A stretch of DNA of 64,000 bases from a bacterium D16-34 (GTDB lineage: Bacteria; Actinomycetota; Coriobacteriia; Coriobacteriales; Eggerthellaceae): the NCBI GenBank assembly GCA_003612515.1, contig RAZB01000009.1:1-64000 (forward strand). The letters run 5' to 3'. Positions 50,920 to 59,454 of the stretch are shown here, one piece after another (the first letter of the stretch is position 1; the number at the start of each line of letters is the position of its first letter). A program made the translations under genes and the position numbers. The notes beneath the pieces were generated by a model, which was not told the DNA's origin, did no database searches, and saw nothing but the letters and a program-made list of their open reading frames with translations.

Positions 50920-52254
50920 TTATTTCTTGATAACTTGAACTGCTTCGTTGTGCGGTTGCTCAGGAGCTTGCAGTGTGCCATCTTGCTCCATAGCAGAGAT
51001 TTGGTCAGCGCTATAACCGAGACCCTCAAGAATTTCGGCATTGTTTTCGCCGAGGTCTGGTGCGCGCTTGTAGTCAGGTTTGAAGTTGGACATGGTAAAC
51101 GGCAGTCCGATAGTCTTGAATTTGCCGCGTGCGCCACCCTGATCAATCTCAGGAATAGTTCCGTCAGACAAAAGCTCCGGATCGTTTTCGATCTCATACC
51201 AATCGCAAACAGGACCTACTGGCACGCCAGCTGCACCAAGTTTGTCAGTCAGCTCATACTTGTCAAACTGCTTGGTATATTCCTCGATAATCGGGTAGAG
51301 TTCTTTTTTGTGAAGCTGACGTTGCTGCCATGGGCTGAATTTCGGATCCGTTGCCAACTCGGGCTTGCCGATAGCATTGCAAAGAGCCTTAAAGCCCTTT
51401 TGTGAGTTTTGGATAACGATATAAACATATGCGTTCGGATCGGTTTCCCAACCCTTTGCCTTGTACGTCCAGCCAATAACCTGGCCACCCTCAGTATTCT
51501 CGGCACGAGGAATGGCTTTGCCCCAGTTGAAGTCAGGATAAACTTCGTAGTGCGGCAGGGCACCGAGGTTGTCGAGCATAATCTGGTCGCGCAGCTTGAT
51601 GCGGCAAAGGTTCAATACCGCATTTCGCATTGATTGATAAACGTAGCAACCTTCGCCGGTATGCTGGCGCTGAACCAAAGCAGATAGAATGCCGATGGTA
51701 AGATGCATGCCGGTATTGGAGTCACCTAATGCTGCGCCTGATTGGGTCGGCACATTAAAGTCGCCTTCGTTCCAGCCGGTTGAAGATGCAGCACCACCAG
51801 CTGATTGAGCAACTGGTTCAAATGCCTTTACATGAGCGAAACGTGATCCTTGGTTGAATCCTTTAAGGGATGCCATGATCAGCTTCGGGTTGATCTTGTG
51901 AACTTCCTCCCAGCCAAAGCCCATTTTTTCAACGTCGCCAGGCCCGATGTTCTCAACGAAAACATCAGCTTCTTGCAAGAGTTTCGTCATGATGGCTTTG
52001 CCGTTTTCAGTTTTGCAATTAAGCGTTAACGATTTTTTATTAGCGTTTAGTTGCAAATAATACACGCTCCACGAATCTGCGATGTCAAGCAATTCGCTAC
52101 GCGTTGGATCGCCGCCACCCGGACGTTCAATTTTGATGACTTCTGCGCCCATCCAAGCTAAGAGTTGTGTACATGAAGGACCAGATTGAACTTCGGTCCA
52201 GTCGATTACTTTAATGCCTGCAAGGGGAGCAGTAGATGTTGCTTCTGCGGCCAT
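50920..52254 (-). CDS. frc: Formyl-CoA:oxalate CoA-transferase
   Basis: A 444-residue class III CoA transferase that moves CoA from formyl-CoA to oxalate, making the substrate for oxc. Family marks are IKVIDWTEVQSGPSCTQLL near the N-terminus, VEKMGFGWEEVHKINPKLIM, and the catalytic Asp178 in SGAALGDSNTGMHLTIG, matching the O. formigenes enzyme's Asp169 region. GGAGG lies 6 nt before the ATG. It is monocistronic with its own terminator and far from oxc, so the two are probably coregulated in trans if at all. Confidence 0.95.
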   Translation of the reverse strand: MAAEATSTAPLAGIKVIDWTEVQSGPSCTQLLAWMGAEVIKIERPGGGDPTRSELLDIADSWSVYYLQLNANKKSLTLNCKTENGKAIMTKLLQEADVFVENIGPGDVEKMGFGWEEVHKINPKLIMASLKGFNQGSRFAHVKAFEPVAQSAGGAASSTGWNEGDFNVPTQSGAALGDSNTGMHLTIGILSALVQRQHTGEGCYVYQSMRNAVLNLCRIKLRDQIMLDNLGALPHYEVYPDFNWGKAIPRAENTEGGQVIGWTYKAKGWETDPNAYVYIVIQNSQKGFKALCNAIGKPELATDPKFSPWQQRQLHKKELYPIIEEYTKQFDKYELTDKLGAAGVPVGPVCDWYEIENDPELLSDGTIPEIDQGGARGKFKTIGLPFTMSNFKPDYKRAPDLGENNAEILEGLGYSADQISAMEQDGTLQAPEQPHNEAVQVIKK

Positions 52255-52397
52255 TGCGCACCTCCAATAAGTTAGTTTAGTAACAATAACCGCTTTCTAT
52301 CTTAGGGGTGTGCGTTGGCGAAAAGCGCTGTATGAAGCGTTTGAAAACGCTATGTAAGCGCGCAGGTATCGTTTTGTTAATTAGATAAGTGAGTTGC

Positions 52398-53027
52398 TTA
52401 GTTAATTCGCGCGTTTGCTTCATCTAAGAGCGCTTTTATGTGCAACGGGCTTTGTTTGGCAAGTATTTCAAGCGATTGGGGTGTCTGTGGCGTGCCCTCA
52501 AAAGAGCCAAGCTGCTTGGTGAGCCAGGCGACATCGCGCCAAGCTCCACAGGTATATCCAGCATAAACTTGTGTGCCGAAGAGGTGAAATCCACATGCAC
52601 GGTGAAGCTGTTCGCTTGCAGGGTTTGGCAGTGTGACAAGGGCGTATGCCATCTTGTAACCCAAGAGGCGCAAGAGGTTAAGTAAGGTGTCATATAAAAG
52701 CGTGCCAAACCCGCGGCCGGTAGCATGTGGGTCAAGATAGATTGACGTCTCAGCGTTCCACCGATAGGCGGCACGTTCATGTTGTGGATGGGCATAGGCA
52801 TACCCTAAAAGATGTGTGCCGCATTCGTCTTTTTGTTCTATGACAAGCCAGGGGAACAATTTTTTGGTTTGCGAGAAACGAACAAGAAAATCTTGGGCAG
52901 AGAGGGGCTGTTCGTCGAAGGTGATGGGGGTGTCAATGTAGAGCGCATAAATGCGAGCAATTTCTTTCATGTCTAATTCGGTGGCGAATCTAAGCGTTGC
53001 TTTTTGGTCTGTGGCTGGGTGAGTCAT
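52398..53027 (-). CDS. GNAT-family N-acetyltransferase (phosphinothricin acetyltransferase-like)
   Basis: A 209-residue acetyltransferase of the Pat/Bar-like GNAT group. The N-terminus has TELDMKEIARIYALYIDTPI and FDEQPLSAQDFLVR; the acetyl-CoA loop is in YLDPHATGRGFGTLLYDTLL (about 115-134), followed by KMAYALVTLPNPASEQLH and CGFHLFGT. Such proteins acetylate amino acid analogues or methionine sulfoximine and are often called without known substrate. The ribosome site is weak. Monocistronic; the 143 bp between it and frc hold the frc promoter region. Confidence 0.85.
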   Translation of the reverse strand: MTHPATDQKATLRFATELDMKEIARIYALYIDTPITFDEQPLSAQDFLVRFSQTKKLFPWLVIEQKDECGTHLLGYAYAHPQHERAAYRWNAETSIYLDPHATGRGFGTLLYDTLLNLLRLLGYKMAYALVTLPNPASEQLHRACGFHLFGTQVYAGYTCGAWRDVAWLTKQLGSFEGTPQTPQSLEILAKQSPLHIKALLDEANARIN

Positions 53028-53162
53028 AAAAACACGACAACCTTTGCATTTTTTGAGTTTGTATGGCCAAGCGTGCGATTAAGTGTAGCGTATTGTTGTT
53101 TATTGGTGCGCTTTAACTAAAAGAATGGAAGCTTGTAAGCTGCAATGCGTTATACTTTCGCG

Positions 53163-53440
53163 TTACATGCGTTGAGGAAGACAGTATTTGCAAAAAGGCA
53201 AACTTCCAGAGACAGATTCGTTTGCTGAGAGAATCTGAGTTTGTTTGCAAGTTATTCCCTTCCAAGCAGCGTCTTCGAAAGCGGATGCAAAAAGCGTTAA
53301 GGCTTTTTGCAAGATGATTAGTAAAAGGCGTCGGGTGCTCCCGTAATAGAGCTAATGAAGTGGATGATAGTATCATCAACCAAGGTGGTACCGCGAGAGC
53401 TTTCTTTCGTCCTTGGGTCTGCGAAAGGTAATAATGCCTG
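53163..53440 (+). promoter_or_regulatory. T-box leader of pheST (tRNA-Phe sensing)
   Basis: The T-box bulge sequence AAGGTGGTACCGCG is at 53382-53395 with the complementary CGTCCTTGG at 53409-53417. Stem I is bounded by GAAGAC (near 53176) and GTCTTC (near 53271), with an AGTA bulge motif on the 5' side and a loop that contains TTC (53255-53257; another TTC is at 53260-53262), the phenylalanine specifier expected for this operon. A TATACT box at 53151 suits initiation near 53162. Uncharged tRNA-Phe would pair with the bulge and stabilise the antiterminator. A hairpin and T-run (AAGAAAGTTCTTTTTTT, about 53454-53470) could be the terminator. Confidence 0.85.
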
Positions 53441-53545
53441 CAGCTCACAAGACAAGAAAGTTCTTTTTTTGTGGCATGTGCAGGTCAAGACAGTATGGTT
53501 TGCGTATCTTGCTTACGCAAACGATAAGAAGAAAGGCTGGATAGC

Positions 53546-54607
53546 ATGGCACTGGCTGATGAGTTATGTGCGCTGCAAGCTGAAACGCTTGCTGGCATTG
53601 AAGCGGCCGCCGATACTGCTGCGCTTGATCAGGTGCGCATTAGCGTGCTTGGCAAATCGGGTTCGCTCACGGCATATTTGCGCAATATGGGACAGGTTCC
53701 CAAGGAGCAGCGTGCAGAGGTTGGCAAGACCCTTAATGAGGTTCGCCAAGCAATTGAACAAGCACTCGAGGCTCGTAAAAACACACTTGCAACCGCCGAG
53801 CTTGAGGCTGCAATTGATGCAGCGGCGGTTGATGTTACGCTGCCGGGTCGATCACAACAGATGGGCACTCGTCATCTCATCAATCGCATTACTGATGAGA
53901 TTTCTGAGGTGTTTTTAGGTTTGGGATATTCGGTTGCTACCGGTCCTGAGGTTGAAACAGATTACTACAATTTCGAAGCACTCAATGCACCGGCTGATCA
54001 CCCTTCGCGTTCTATGCAAGATACGTTTTATGTGCACGATCTTTCTGGCGACGCTTCAACGGTGCGCGGTGAGTCAGATGTGTTGCTTCGCACGCAAACG
54101 TCAGGCGTGCAAGTGCATGCTATGGAAGACCAAGAGCCGCCAATTTATGTTATAGCACCCGGTAAGGTGTATCGCCGCGACGTGGCCGACCCGTCGCATT
54201 TGCCCCAGTTTACGCAGATCGAAGGCTTGGTTGTAGACAAAGGTATCACCTTCGGAGATCTTAAAGGTACGCTGGACTTTTTCTGCAAGCAAATGTTTGG
54301 TCCAGATCGCAAGACGCGTTTTCGTGCACACTATTTTCCTTTTACCGAGCCGTCGGCTGAGGTGGATGTAAGTTGTGGAATTTGCCATGGCGAAGGATGC
54401 CGTTTTTGCAAGGGCACCGGCTGGCTTGAAATCTTAGGGTGCGGCATGGTGGATTCGAATGTTTTGCGCTATTCAGGCATTGATCCTGAAGTTTATTCGG
54501 GCTTTGCCTTTGGTGTTGGCGTTGAGCGCGTAGCTTGCTTGAAATATAACGTACCCGATTTGCGTATGCTGCTTGAAGGCGACATGCGTTTCTTGCGACA
54601 GTTCTAA
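53546..54607 (+). CDS. pheS: Phenylalanyl-tRNA synthetase alpha subunit
   Basis: A 353-residue class II synthetase subunit. An N-terminal coiled coil (about 1-90) is followed by the catalytic domain: GPEVETDYYNFEALNAPADH (about 133-152), LLRTQTSGVQVH (about 178-189), motif 2 and the CX2CX-type GICHGEGCRFC segment (about 275-287), and GFAFGVGVERVACLKY as motif 3. It forms an alpha2beta2 enzyme with PheT, whose gene follows after 12 bp. Its expression is set by the T-box leader. Confidence 0.96.
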   Translation: MALADELCALQAETLAGIEAAADTAALDQVRISVLGKSGSLTAYLRNMGQVPKEQRAEVGKTLNEVRQAIEQALEARKNTLATAELEAAIDAAAVDVTLPGRSQQMGTRHLINRITDEISEVFLGLGYSVATGPEVETDYYNFEALNAPADHPSRSMQDTFYVHDLSGDASTVRGESDVLLRTQTSGVQVHAMEDQEPPIYVIAPGKVYRRDVADPSHLPQFTQIEGLVVDKGITFGDLKGTLDFFCKQMFGPDRKTRFRAHYFPFTEPSAEVDVSCGICHGEGCRFCKGTGWLEILGCGMVDSNVLRYSGIDPEVYSGFAFGVGVERVACLKYNVPDLRMLLEGDMRFLRQF

Positions 54608-54619
54608 AGGAGACCATGT

Positions 54620-57070
54620 ATGAAAGTATCATTGAACTGGCTCTCTGAATATGTTGAAGTGCCAAATGACGTCAAGGCGTTTTGTGACAAACTTGACCTG
54701 ACTGGTACTGGTGTTGAGGGCGTCGAGACGCTTGGTGAAGCGTTTGAAAATATCGTTGTGGGTGAGGTCGTTTCATGTGACGATCACCCAGACAGCGATC
54801 ATTTGCATGTATTAAGCGTCAATGTTGGCGAAGATGAGCCGCTTCAAATTGTATGCGGAGCGCCAAATGCAGCAGCAGACAAAAAGGTTGTTGTGGCAAA
54901 GATTGGTGCGGTTTTGCCTGGTGACTTCAGCATCAAGAAGTCGAAATTGCGCGGCGTGACCAGCTGTGGCATGTGCTGCTCTGAGCGAGAGTTAGGCTTG
55001 AGTGGCAATCATGAAGGTATCTGGATTTTGCCTGAGGATGCACCGGTTGGCATGCCGCTTTCTCACTATATATCCAATACTGATACCGTCCTTGATTTAG
55101 AGATTACCCCGAATCGTCCCGATTGCTTATCTATGGTAGGCATGGCGCGTGAAGTGGGCGCTATGTATCAGCATGATTACACTTCACCCCTTGTGAAAAT
55201 GGCCGAGCGTATGGCTGAATTTGAGCAAGGTGCTGACGTTTCAGATCTTGTGTCGGTTGACGTGGTGGACTTTGATCGCTGTCCGCGCTATACCGCGCGC
55301 GTAGTTGATAATGTCAAAATCGGTCCAAGCCCGGCATGGCTTGCTGAGCGCGTGACGGCTGCAGGTGCTCGTTCTATCAACAACGTCGTTGATGTCACTA
55401 ACTACATCATGTTTTTGTTTGGGCAACCTTTGCACGCGTTTGACTATGACAAGCTCATGGAAAAAGATGGACGCGTTCGTATTGTTGTTCGTCCTGCTCA
55501 AGATGGCGAAGAATTCACCACGCTTGATGGCGAAGAGCGTGTGCTTACCTCTGATATGACTGTTATCGCCACCCCCGAGCGCGCGATTGCGCTTGCGGGT
55601 GTTATGGGTGGCCTTGAGACCGAGGTAACCGACGAGACCACCTCGGTGCTTTTGGAGGCTGCGGCATTTAGTCGTGCTCATACGTCGCGCACAAGCCGAA
55701 ATCTTGGCTTGATCAGCGAGTCTTCTATGCGCTATGAACGCGGCGTGGATGATGTGCCCGTTGAACTGATTAGCCAAGCAGCTTGCGCGCTTTTGGCTGA
55801 GGTCTCAGGTGGTACGGTGCGCCCAGGTGTGGTTGATGTGCATGATGCGCTTACGATGCCAATTGATCTGGAATTTCGAATTGATAGATTCTGTGCCATG
55901 ATGGGTGCTGATATTCCAAAAGACTTTATTGTGGATATCTTGAAGCGTTTGGGTTGTGAGGTTGCAAGCACACAAGATTCAAACGTTTTGGCAGTTGTTG
56001 CTCCAACGTTTCGTCCTGATCTTGAGCGTGAAATTGATTTGTATGAAGAGGTTTTGCGCTTGTGGGGCATGGATAGGGTTGAGGCAACGCTTCCCGGTGG
56101 TCGTGGCCGATTTGGTGTTCGCAGTGCTGAGGAGCATGCGCTTGAAAAGATTAACGCCACGCTTCGTGCAAGTGGCCTCAACGAGACGATGACCTATTCG
56201 TTTGCAGAACCCACTGAGCTTGATCATTTGCGCATGAACAAGGACGATCTTGGTCAGGCAGTTGAGCTGCTCAATCCGCTTAATGCGGAGCAATCGGTTA
56301 TGCGTCAAAGCATTATCCCTGGTCTGTTGCGCAGCGTTGCCTACAACCAAAGCCGTGGCGTTTCAAACATTCAGCTGTATGAAACGGGCAAGGTCTTCTT
56401 TGCACACGAAGGAAAGAAAAAGCCTAAAGAGCGCATGCGAGTTGCTGGTGTTATGGCCGGTGCTATGACTGATCCTGGCTGGAATGTGGAATCTGCGCAG
56501 TTTGATTTCTTTGACGGCAAAGGTGTTGTGGAAAATATCGCACGCGAACTTGCGCTGCCAAAAGTTCGCTTTAAAGCGCTTGAGGCGAATGAGGCACCGC
56601 ATTTGCAACCGGGTCGTGCAGCTCAAGTGCTCAGTGGGGGCACGGTGCTTGGTTGGGTTGGTGAGCTGCACCCGTTGTCAGTGCGCAATTTCGACATACA
56701 AGGGCCAGTAGTTGCTTTCGAGCTTGATTTTGACGCTTTAGGTAAAGCTTTGCGCCCTGCTCGCGATTATAAAGATGTGCCGGTATTCCCAGCGGTTGCT
56801 ATTGATGTCGCGTTTGTGGTTGATGAGGGCATCTCCCACGAAAAGCTTGTGCAATGCATGAGCAGTGCTGGTGGAAAGTTGCTCGATGATGTTCAGCTGT
56901 TTGATGTGTATCGCGATGAAGAGCGCGTGGGCAAGAATAAGAAATCAATGGCCTATGCGCTTACCTATCGCGCACCTGATCGTACGCTCACTGGCGAAGA
57001 AGTTGATAAAACTCACGAGCGTCTTGTGAAGAAGGTGTGCGCAGCGCTTGGTGCTGAAGTACGTGGCTAA
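54620..57070 (+). CDS. pheT: Phenylalanyl-tRNA synthetase beta subunit
   Basis: An 816-residue PheT of normal bacterial length. Domain order is visible: tRNA-binding domain (B1/B2, with VSCDDHPDSDHLHVLSVNVG), B3/B4 editing region (TPNRPDCLSMVGMAREVGAM, then NNVVDVTNYIMFLFGQPLHA), B5 (LGCEVASTQDSNVLAVVAP), catalytic-like domain and C-terminal anticodon-binding domain (FPAVAIDVAFVVDEGISHEK to YRAPDRTLTGEEVD). AAAGGAG precedes the ATG. Confidence 0.96.
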   Translation: MKVSLNWLSEYVEVPNDVKAFCDKLDLTGTGVEGVETLGEAFENIVVGEVVSCDDHPDSDHLHVLSVNVGEDEPLQIVCGAPNAAADKKVVVAKIGAVLPGDFSIKKSKLRGVTSCGMCCSERELGLSGNHEGIWILPEDAPVGMPLSHYISNTDTVLDLEITPNRPDCLSMVGMAREVGAMYQHDYTSPLVKMAERMAEFEQGADVSDLVSVDVVDFDRCPRYTARVVDNVKIGPSPAWLAERVTAAGARSINNVVDVTNYIMFLFGQPLHAFDYDKLMEKDGRVRIVVRPAQDGEEFTTLDGEERVLTSDMTVIATPERAIALAGVMGGLETEVTDETTSVLLEAAAFSRAHTSRTSRNLGLISESSMRYERGVDDVPVELISQAACALLAEVSGGTVRPGVVDVHDALTMPIDLEFRIDRFCAMMGADIPKDFIVDILKRLGCEVASTQDSNVLAVVAPTFRPDLEREIDLYEEVLRLWGMDRVEATLPGGRGRFGVRSAEEHALEKINATLRASGLNETMTYSFAEPTELDHLRMNKDDLGQAVELLNPLNAEQSVMRQSIIPGLLRSVAYNQSRGVSNIQLYETGKVFFAHEGKKKPKERMRVAGVMAGAMTDPGWNVESAQFDFFDGKGVVENIARELALPKVRFKALEANEAPHLQPGRAAQVLSGGTVLGWVGELHPLSVRNFDIQGPVVAFELDFDALGKALRPARDYKDVPVFPAVAIDVAFVVDEGISHEKLVQCMSSAGGKLLDDVQLFDVYRDEERVGKNKKSMAYALTYRAPDRTLTGEEVDKTHERLVKKVCAALGAEVRG

Positions 57071-57109
57071 AAGACTTCGTGCATAATAAGGATAGTTAGG
57101 CATATATAT

Positions 57110-57133
57110 AAGCGGCGGGGCATCCCGCCGCTT
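57110..57133 (+). terminator. Hairpin after pheT
   Basis: AAGCGGCGGG (57110-57119) pairs with CCCGCCGCTT (57124-57133) around GCAT, ending 25 bp before the DegV start. No T-run, so read-through is likely. Confidence 0.6.
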
Positions 57134-57157
57134 CCTATGCGAAATGGGGATCATAGA

Positions 57158-58018
57158 GTGGCTTTACGAATTGCAATTGTCACAGATACGAATAGCGGTG
57201 TTATGGCAGATGCGGCGCAAGAGTTGGGAATTCATGTCGTTCCGATGCCGTTTGTTGTTGATGGCCAGGAATGCTATGAAGGCGTCAATTTGGAGTCTTC
57301 GCACTTTTATGAGCGTCAAGAACAGGGTGCAGTTATAGCCACTTCACAGCCGTCAATTGCAAAGTTGCAAAACCTGTGGGATAAACTTTTGCAAACCCAT
57401 GATGAGATTGTCTATATTCCCATGTCAAGCGGCCTGTCTGGCTCATGCGATACCGCGCGTCATCTTGCAAGCAACTATGATGGTGCGGTAGAGGTTGCAG
57501 ACTGTATGCGCATTTCAGTAACACAACGCGAAGCGGCTCTCGATGCGCTTCGGTGGGCGAAAGCGGGCATGAGCGCCGCTCAAATTCGCCAACGTTTAGA
57601 AGCAGATAGACTTGAGGCAAGTATCTATATCATGGTCGATACCATGGAGTATCTGCGTAAAGGCGGACGTATTTCGCCAGCTGCTGGTGCCATTGGATCG
57701 CTTCTCAAGATCAAGCCAGTGTTGCAAATTCAAGGTGACAAGCTTGATGCATTTAGTGTTGCAAAGTCGCTTAAGGCTGCAAAACGCACTATGCTTGCAG
57801 CACTTGAAAAAGATATTCATGAGCGCTTTGCTGGTGTTGATAAAGTTCATTTATATGTGGCGCATACTAACCGCTCAGAAGATGCTCACGCCTTGGCTCA
57901 AGAAATGAAAGAGCGTTTTGTAAGCGACGATGTTTTCGTAGATCAATTGCCGCTGAGCATTGCTTGTCATACCGGAGCAGGCGCTTTGGGTGTAGGATGT
58001 GCACGTATTTTGTCTTAA
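57158..58018 (+). CDS. DegV-family protein (fatty-acid binding)
   Basis: A 286-residue DegV protein. Family motifs are IVTDTNSGV (about 6-14), VVPMPFVVDGQECYEGVNLE (about 28-47), ATSQPS (about 62-67) and IPMSSGLSGSCDTAR (about 87-101), which line the fatty-acid site; GRISPAAGAIGSLLKIKPVL follows. In Firmicutes such proteins (FakB) present fatty acids to a FakA kinase; no fakA is present here. GTG at 57158 follows GGGGA; ATG at 57137 is in frame but less likely. Confidence 0.9.
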   Translation: MALRIAIVTDTNSGVMADAAQELGIHVVPMPFVVDGQECYEGVNLESSHFYERQEQGAVIATSQPSIAKLQNLWDKLLQTHDEIVYIPMSSGLSGSCDTARHLASNYDGAVEVADCMRISVTQREAALDALRWAKAGMSAAQIRQRLEADRLEASIYIMVDTMEYLRKGGRISPAAGAIGSLLKIKPVLQIQGDKLDAFSVAKSLKAAKRTMLAALEKDIHERFAGVDKVHLYVAHTNRSEDAHALAQEMKERFVSDDVFVDQLPLSIACHTGAGALGVGCARILS

Positions 58019-58033
58019 TAAGAGGAGTTTAGA

Positions 58034-58918
58034 ATGTATGACGGATTGCCTCGCCTCGGCCGCAATGACGAATGCTGGTGTGGAAGCGGTAAAAAATATA
58101 AGAAGTGTCACCTCGCTTTTGATGACAAGTTGCAGGCTTTGTACGATGAAGGTTATGAGGTTCCTTCGCGCGATATGCTCAAAACTCCAGAAGATATCGA
58201 AGGTATAAAGCGTTCTGCAAAGATTAATATTGGTGTGTTGGATATGGTTTCTGAGCGCATTGGCGAAGGCGTCAATACCCAGCAGATCGATCAGTGGATT
58301 TATGACTACACTGTTGAACGCGGTGGCATTCCGGCGGATCTTAACTATGAAGGATTCCCAAAGAGCGTGTGCACCTCTATCAATGAAGTGGTTTGTCATG
58401 GCATTCCAAGTGAATCTGATGTGCTTCAATCCGGTGATATTGTCAATGTTGATTGCTCGACTATTTTGGATGGATACTTTTCCGATTCTTCGCGCATGTT
58501 TTGCATAGGAGAGGTAACGCCAGAAAGAAAGCGCCTGGTAGAAGAAACGAAAAAAGCGCTTGAGGCGGGGCTTGCTGCAATTAAGCCTTGGGGCTTTTTG
58601 GGTGATATTGGAGCTGCGGTAAAGGCATATGCAAACTCATGTGGATTTAGCGTAGTGCGTGAGTTTGGCGGTCACGGCATTGGTTTTGAGTTTCATGAAG
58701 ACCCCTTTGTGAGCCACGTATCTGAAGCTGGCACAGGAATGATTTTGGTTCCTGGTCTTGTCTTTACTGTCGAACCAATGGTTAATGCGGGAAAACAAAC
58801 AATTGATATGTCTGATCCGAATGGATGGACGGTACGTACGAAAGACCGCTCGGATTCAGCGCAATGGGAAGTGCAGCTCGTTATTACTGAGGATGGTTAC
58901 GAACTGCTTTCCTGGTAA
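58034..58918 (+). CDS. map: Type I methionine aminopeptidase with N-terminal SEC-C zinc motif
   Basis: A 294-residue methionyl aminopeptidase that removes the initiator Met. Residues 11-26 form a SEC-C motif, NDECWCGSGKKYKKCH, with the CXCX8CH zinc ligands as in SecA tails; this suggests ribosome or translocon docking. The pita-bread catalytic domain has metal ligands in IVNVDCSTILDGYFSDSSR, GHGIGFEFHEDP, VEPMVN and WEVQLVITEDG. AGAGGAG precedes the ATG; it lies 15 bp after degV and they are probably cotranscribed. Confidence 0.95.
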   Translation: MYDGLPRLGRNDECWCGSGKKYKKCHLAFDDKLQALYDEGYEVPSRDMLKTPEDIEGIKRSAKINIGVLDMVSERIGEGVNTQQIDQWIYDYTVERGGIPADLNYEGFPKSVCTSINEVVCHGIPSESDVLQSGDIVNVDCSTILDGYFSDSSRMFCIGEVTPERKRLVEETKKALEAGLAAIKPWGFLGDIGAAVKAYANSCGFSVVREFGGHGIGFEFHEDPFVSHVSEAGTGMILVPGLVFTVEPMVNAGKQTIDMSDPNGWTVRTKDRSDSAQWEVQLVITEDGYELLSW

Positions 58919-58964
58919 AACAGAGACTGTGCTCACCAGTTCTTACAATTTCCTTAAGACTGCG

Positions 58965-58992
58965 AAATATACAAACATATGTTCGTATATTT
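58965..58992. promoter_or_regulatory. 28-bp near-perfect palindrome with LexA-like core
   Basis: Left arm AAATATACAAACAT (58965-58978) and right arm ATGTTCGTATATTT (58979-58992) are complementary at 13 of 14 positions. The centre AAACATATGTTC (58973-58984) differs by one base from the Gram-positive LexA core GAAC-N4-GTTC. A TATACT box follows at 58995-59000, so a bound repressor would block polymerase. It stands about 145 bp upstream of the two-gene cassette at 59137-60253; the rest of 58919-59136 is A+T-rich leader. Confidence 0.7.
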
Positions 58993-59136
58993 GATATACT
59001 TGTGCCATTATCAATAGCGCATAAGCTTCTATCGCACAGTTATCAGTCATGACTACATACTTGCAACAAGACAGAGCGTTTCGCTCGGTATGAGTTTGTG
59101 CGTCTTTCTAAACTTTCTGTAAAGGAGCGCAGTATT

Positions 59137-59454
59137 ATGATGTCCTATTCTTCGTCTTTTCCGCGTATCTCTGGTGATTGTTTTGATAAAGATCCATCTT
59201 CTGGCTTAACAGGTAATTTCACGAACAAACAGGAAACTTATCCTCAATCTCTTGTTCTTGTGGACATCTTGCCTGTTGAGTGCCTTACACCACAGGAGAT
59301 GGTTGAATTTGAGTATTTGTCGGCTCGCTCCCCAACGTTTGATGACATGCTTGATGCTGCAACTTTAGGCACCAAAATTTCTTGTGTAGCCTTGCTCAGC
59401 TCAGAGCAAATCACCCAGATGATTAAGGGGATCTCGCATGACAGTTTCGTTTGA
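59137..59454 (+). CDS. Uncharacterised small protein, first gene of the palindrome-controlled cassette
   Basis: A 105-residue protein not recognised. AAAGGAG (59121-59127) precedes paired ATGs (59137, 59140). The N-terminal 40 residues are Ser/Asn/Asp-rich; then come VLVDILPVECLTPQEMVEFEY and CVALLSSEQITQMIKG, which look like short strand-helix units. No signal peptide, helix-turn-helix or catalytic motif is visible. Its last 17 bases overlap the next gene, so the two are translationally coupled. If the upstream box is a LexA site, both are damage-inducible; that is inference. Confidence 0.65.
   Translation: MMSYSSSFPRISGDCFDKDPSSGLTGNFTNKQETYPQSLVLVDILPVECLTPQEMVEFEYLSARSPTFDDMLDAATLGTKISCVALLSSEQITQMIKGISHDSFV

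Noticed and set aside
52274-52284. AGTTTAGTAAC word shared by the frc and giant surface gene upstream regions as an oxalate operator
   Set aside because: The word has opposite orientation relative to the two genes and is only partly matched at oxc. Two 11-base matches in A+T-rich leaders could be chance.
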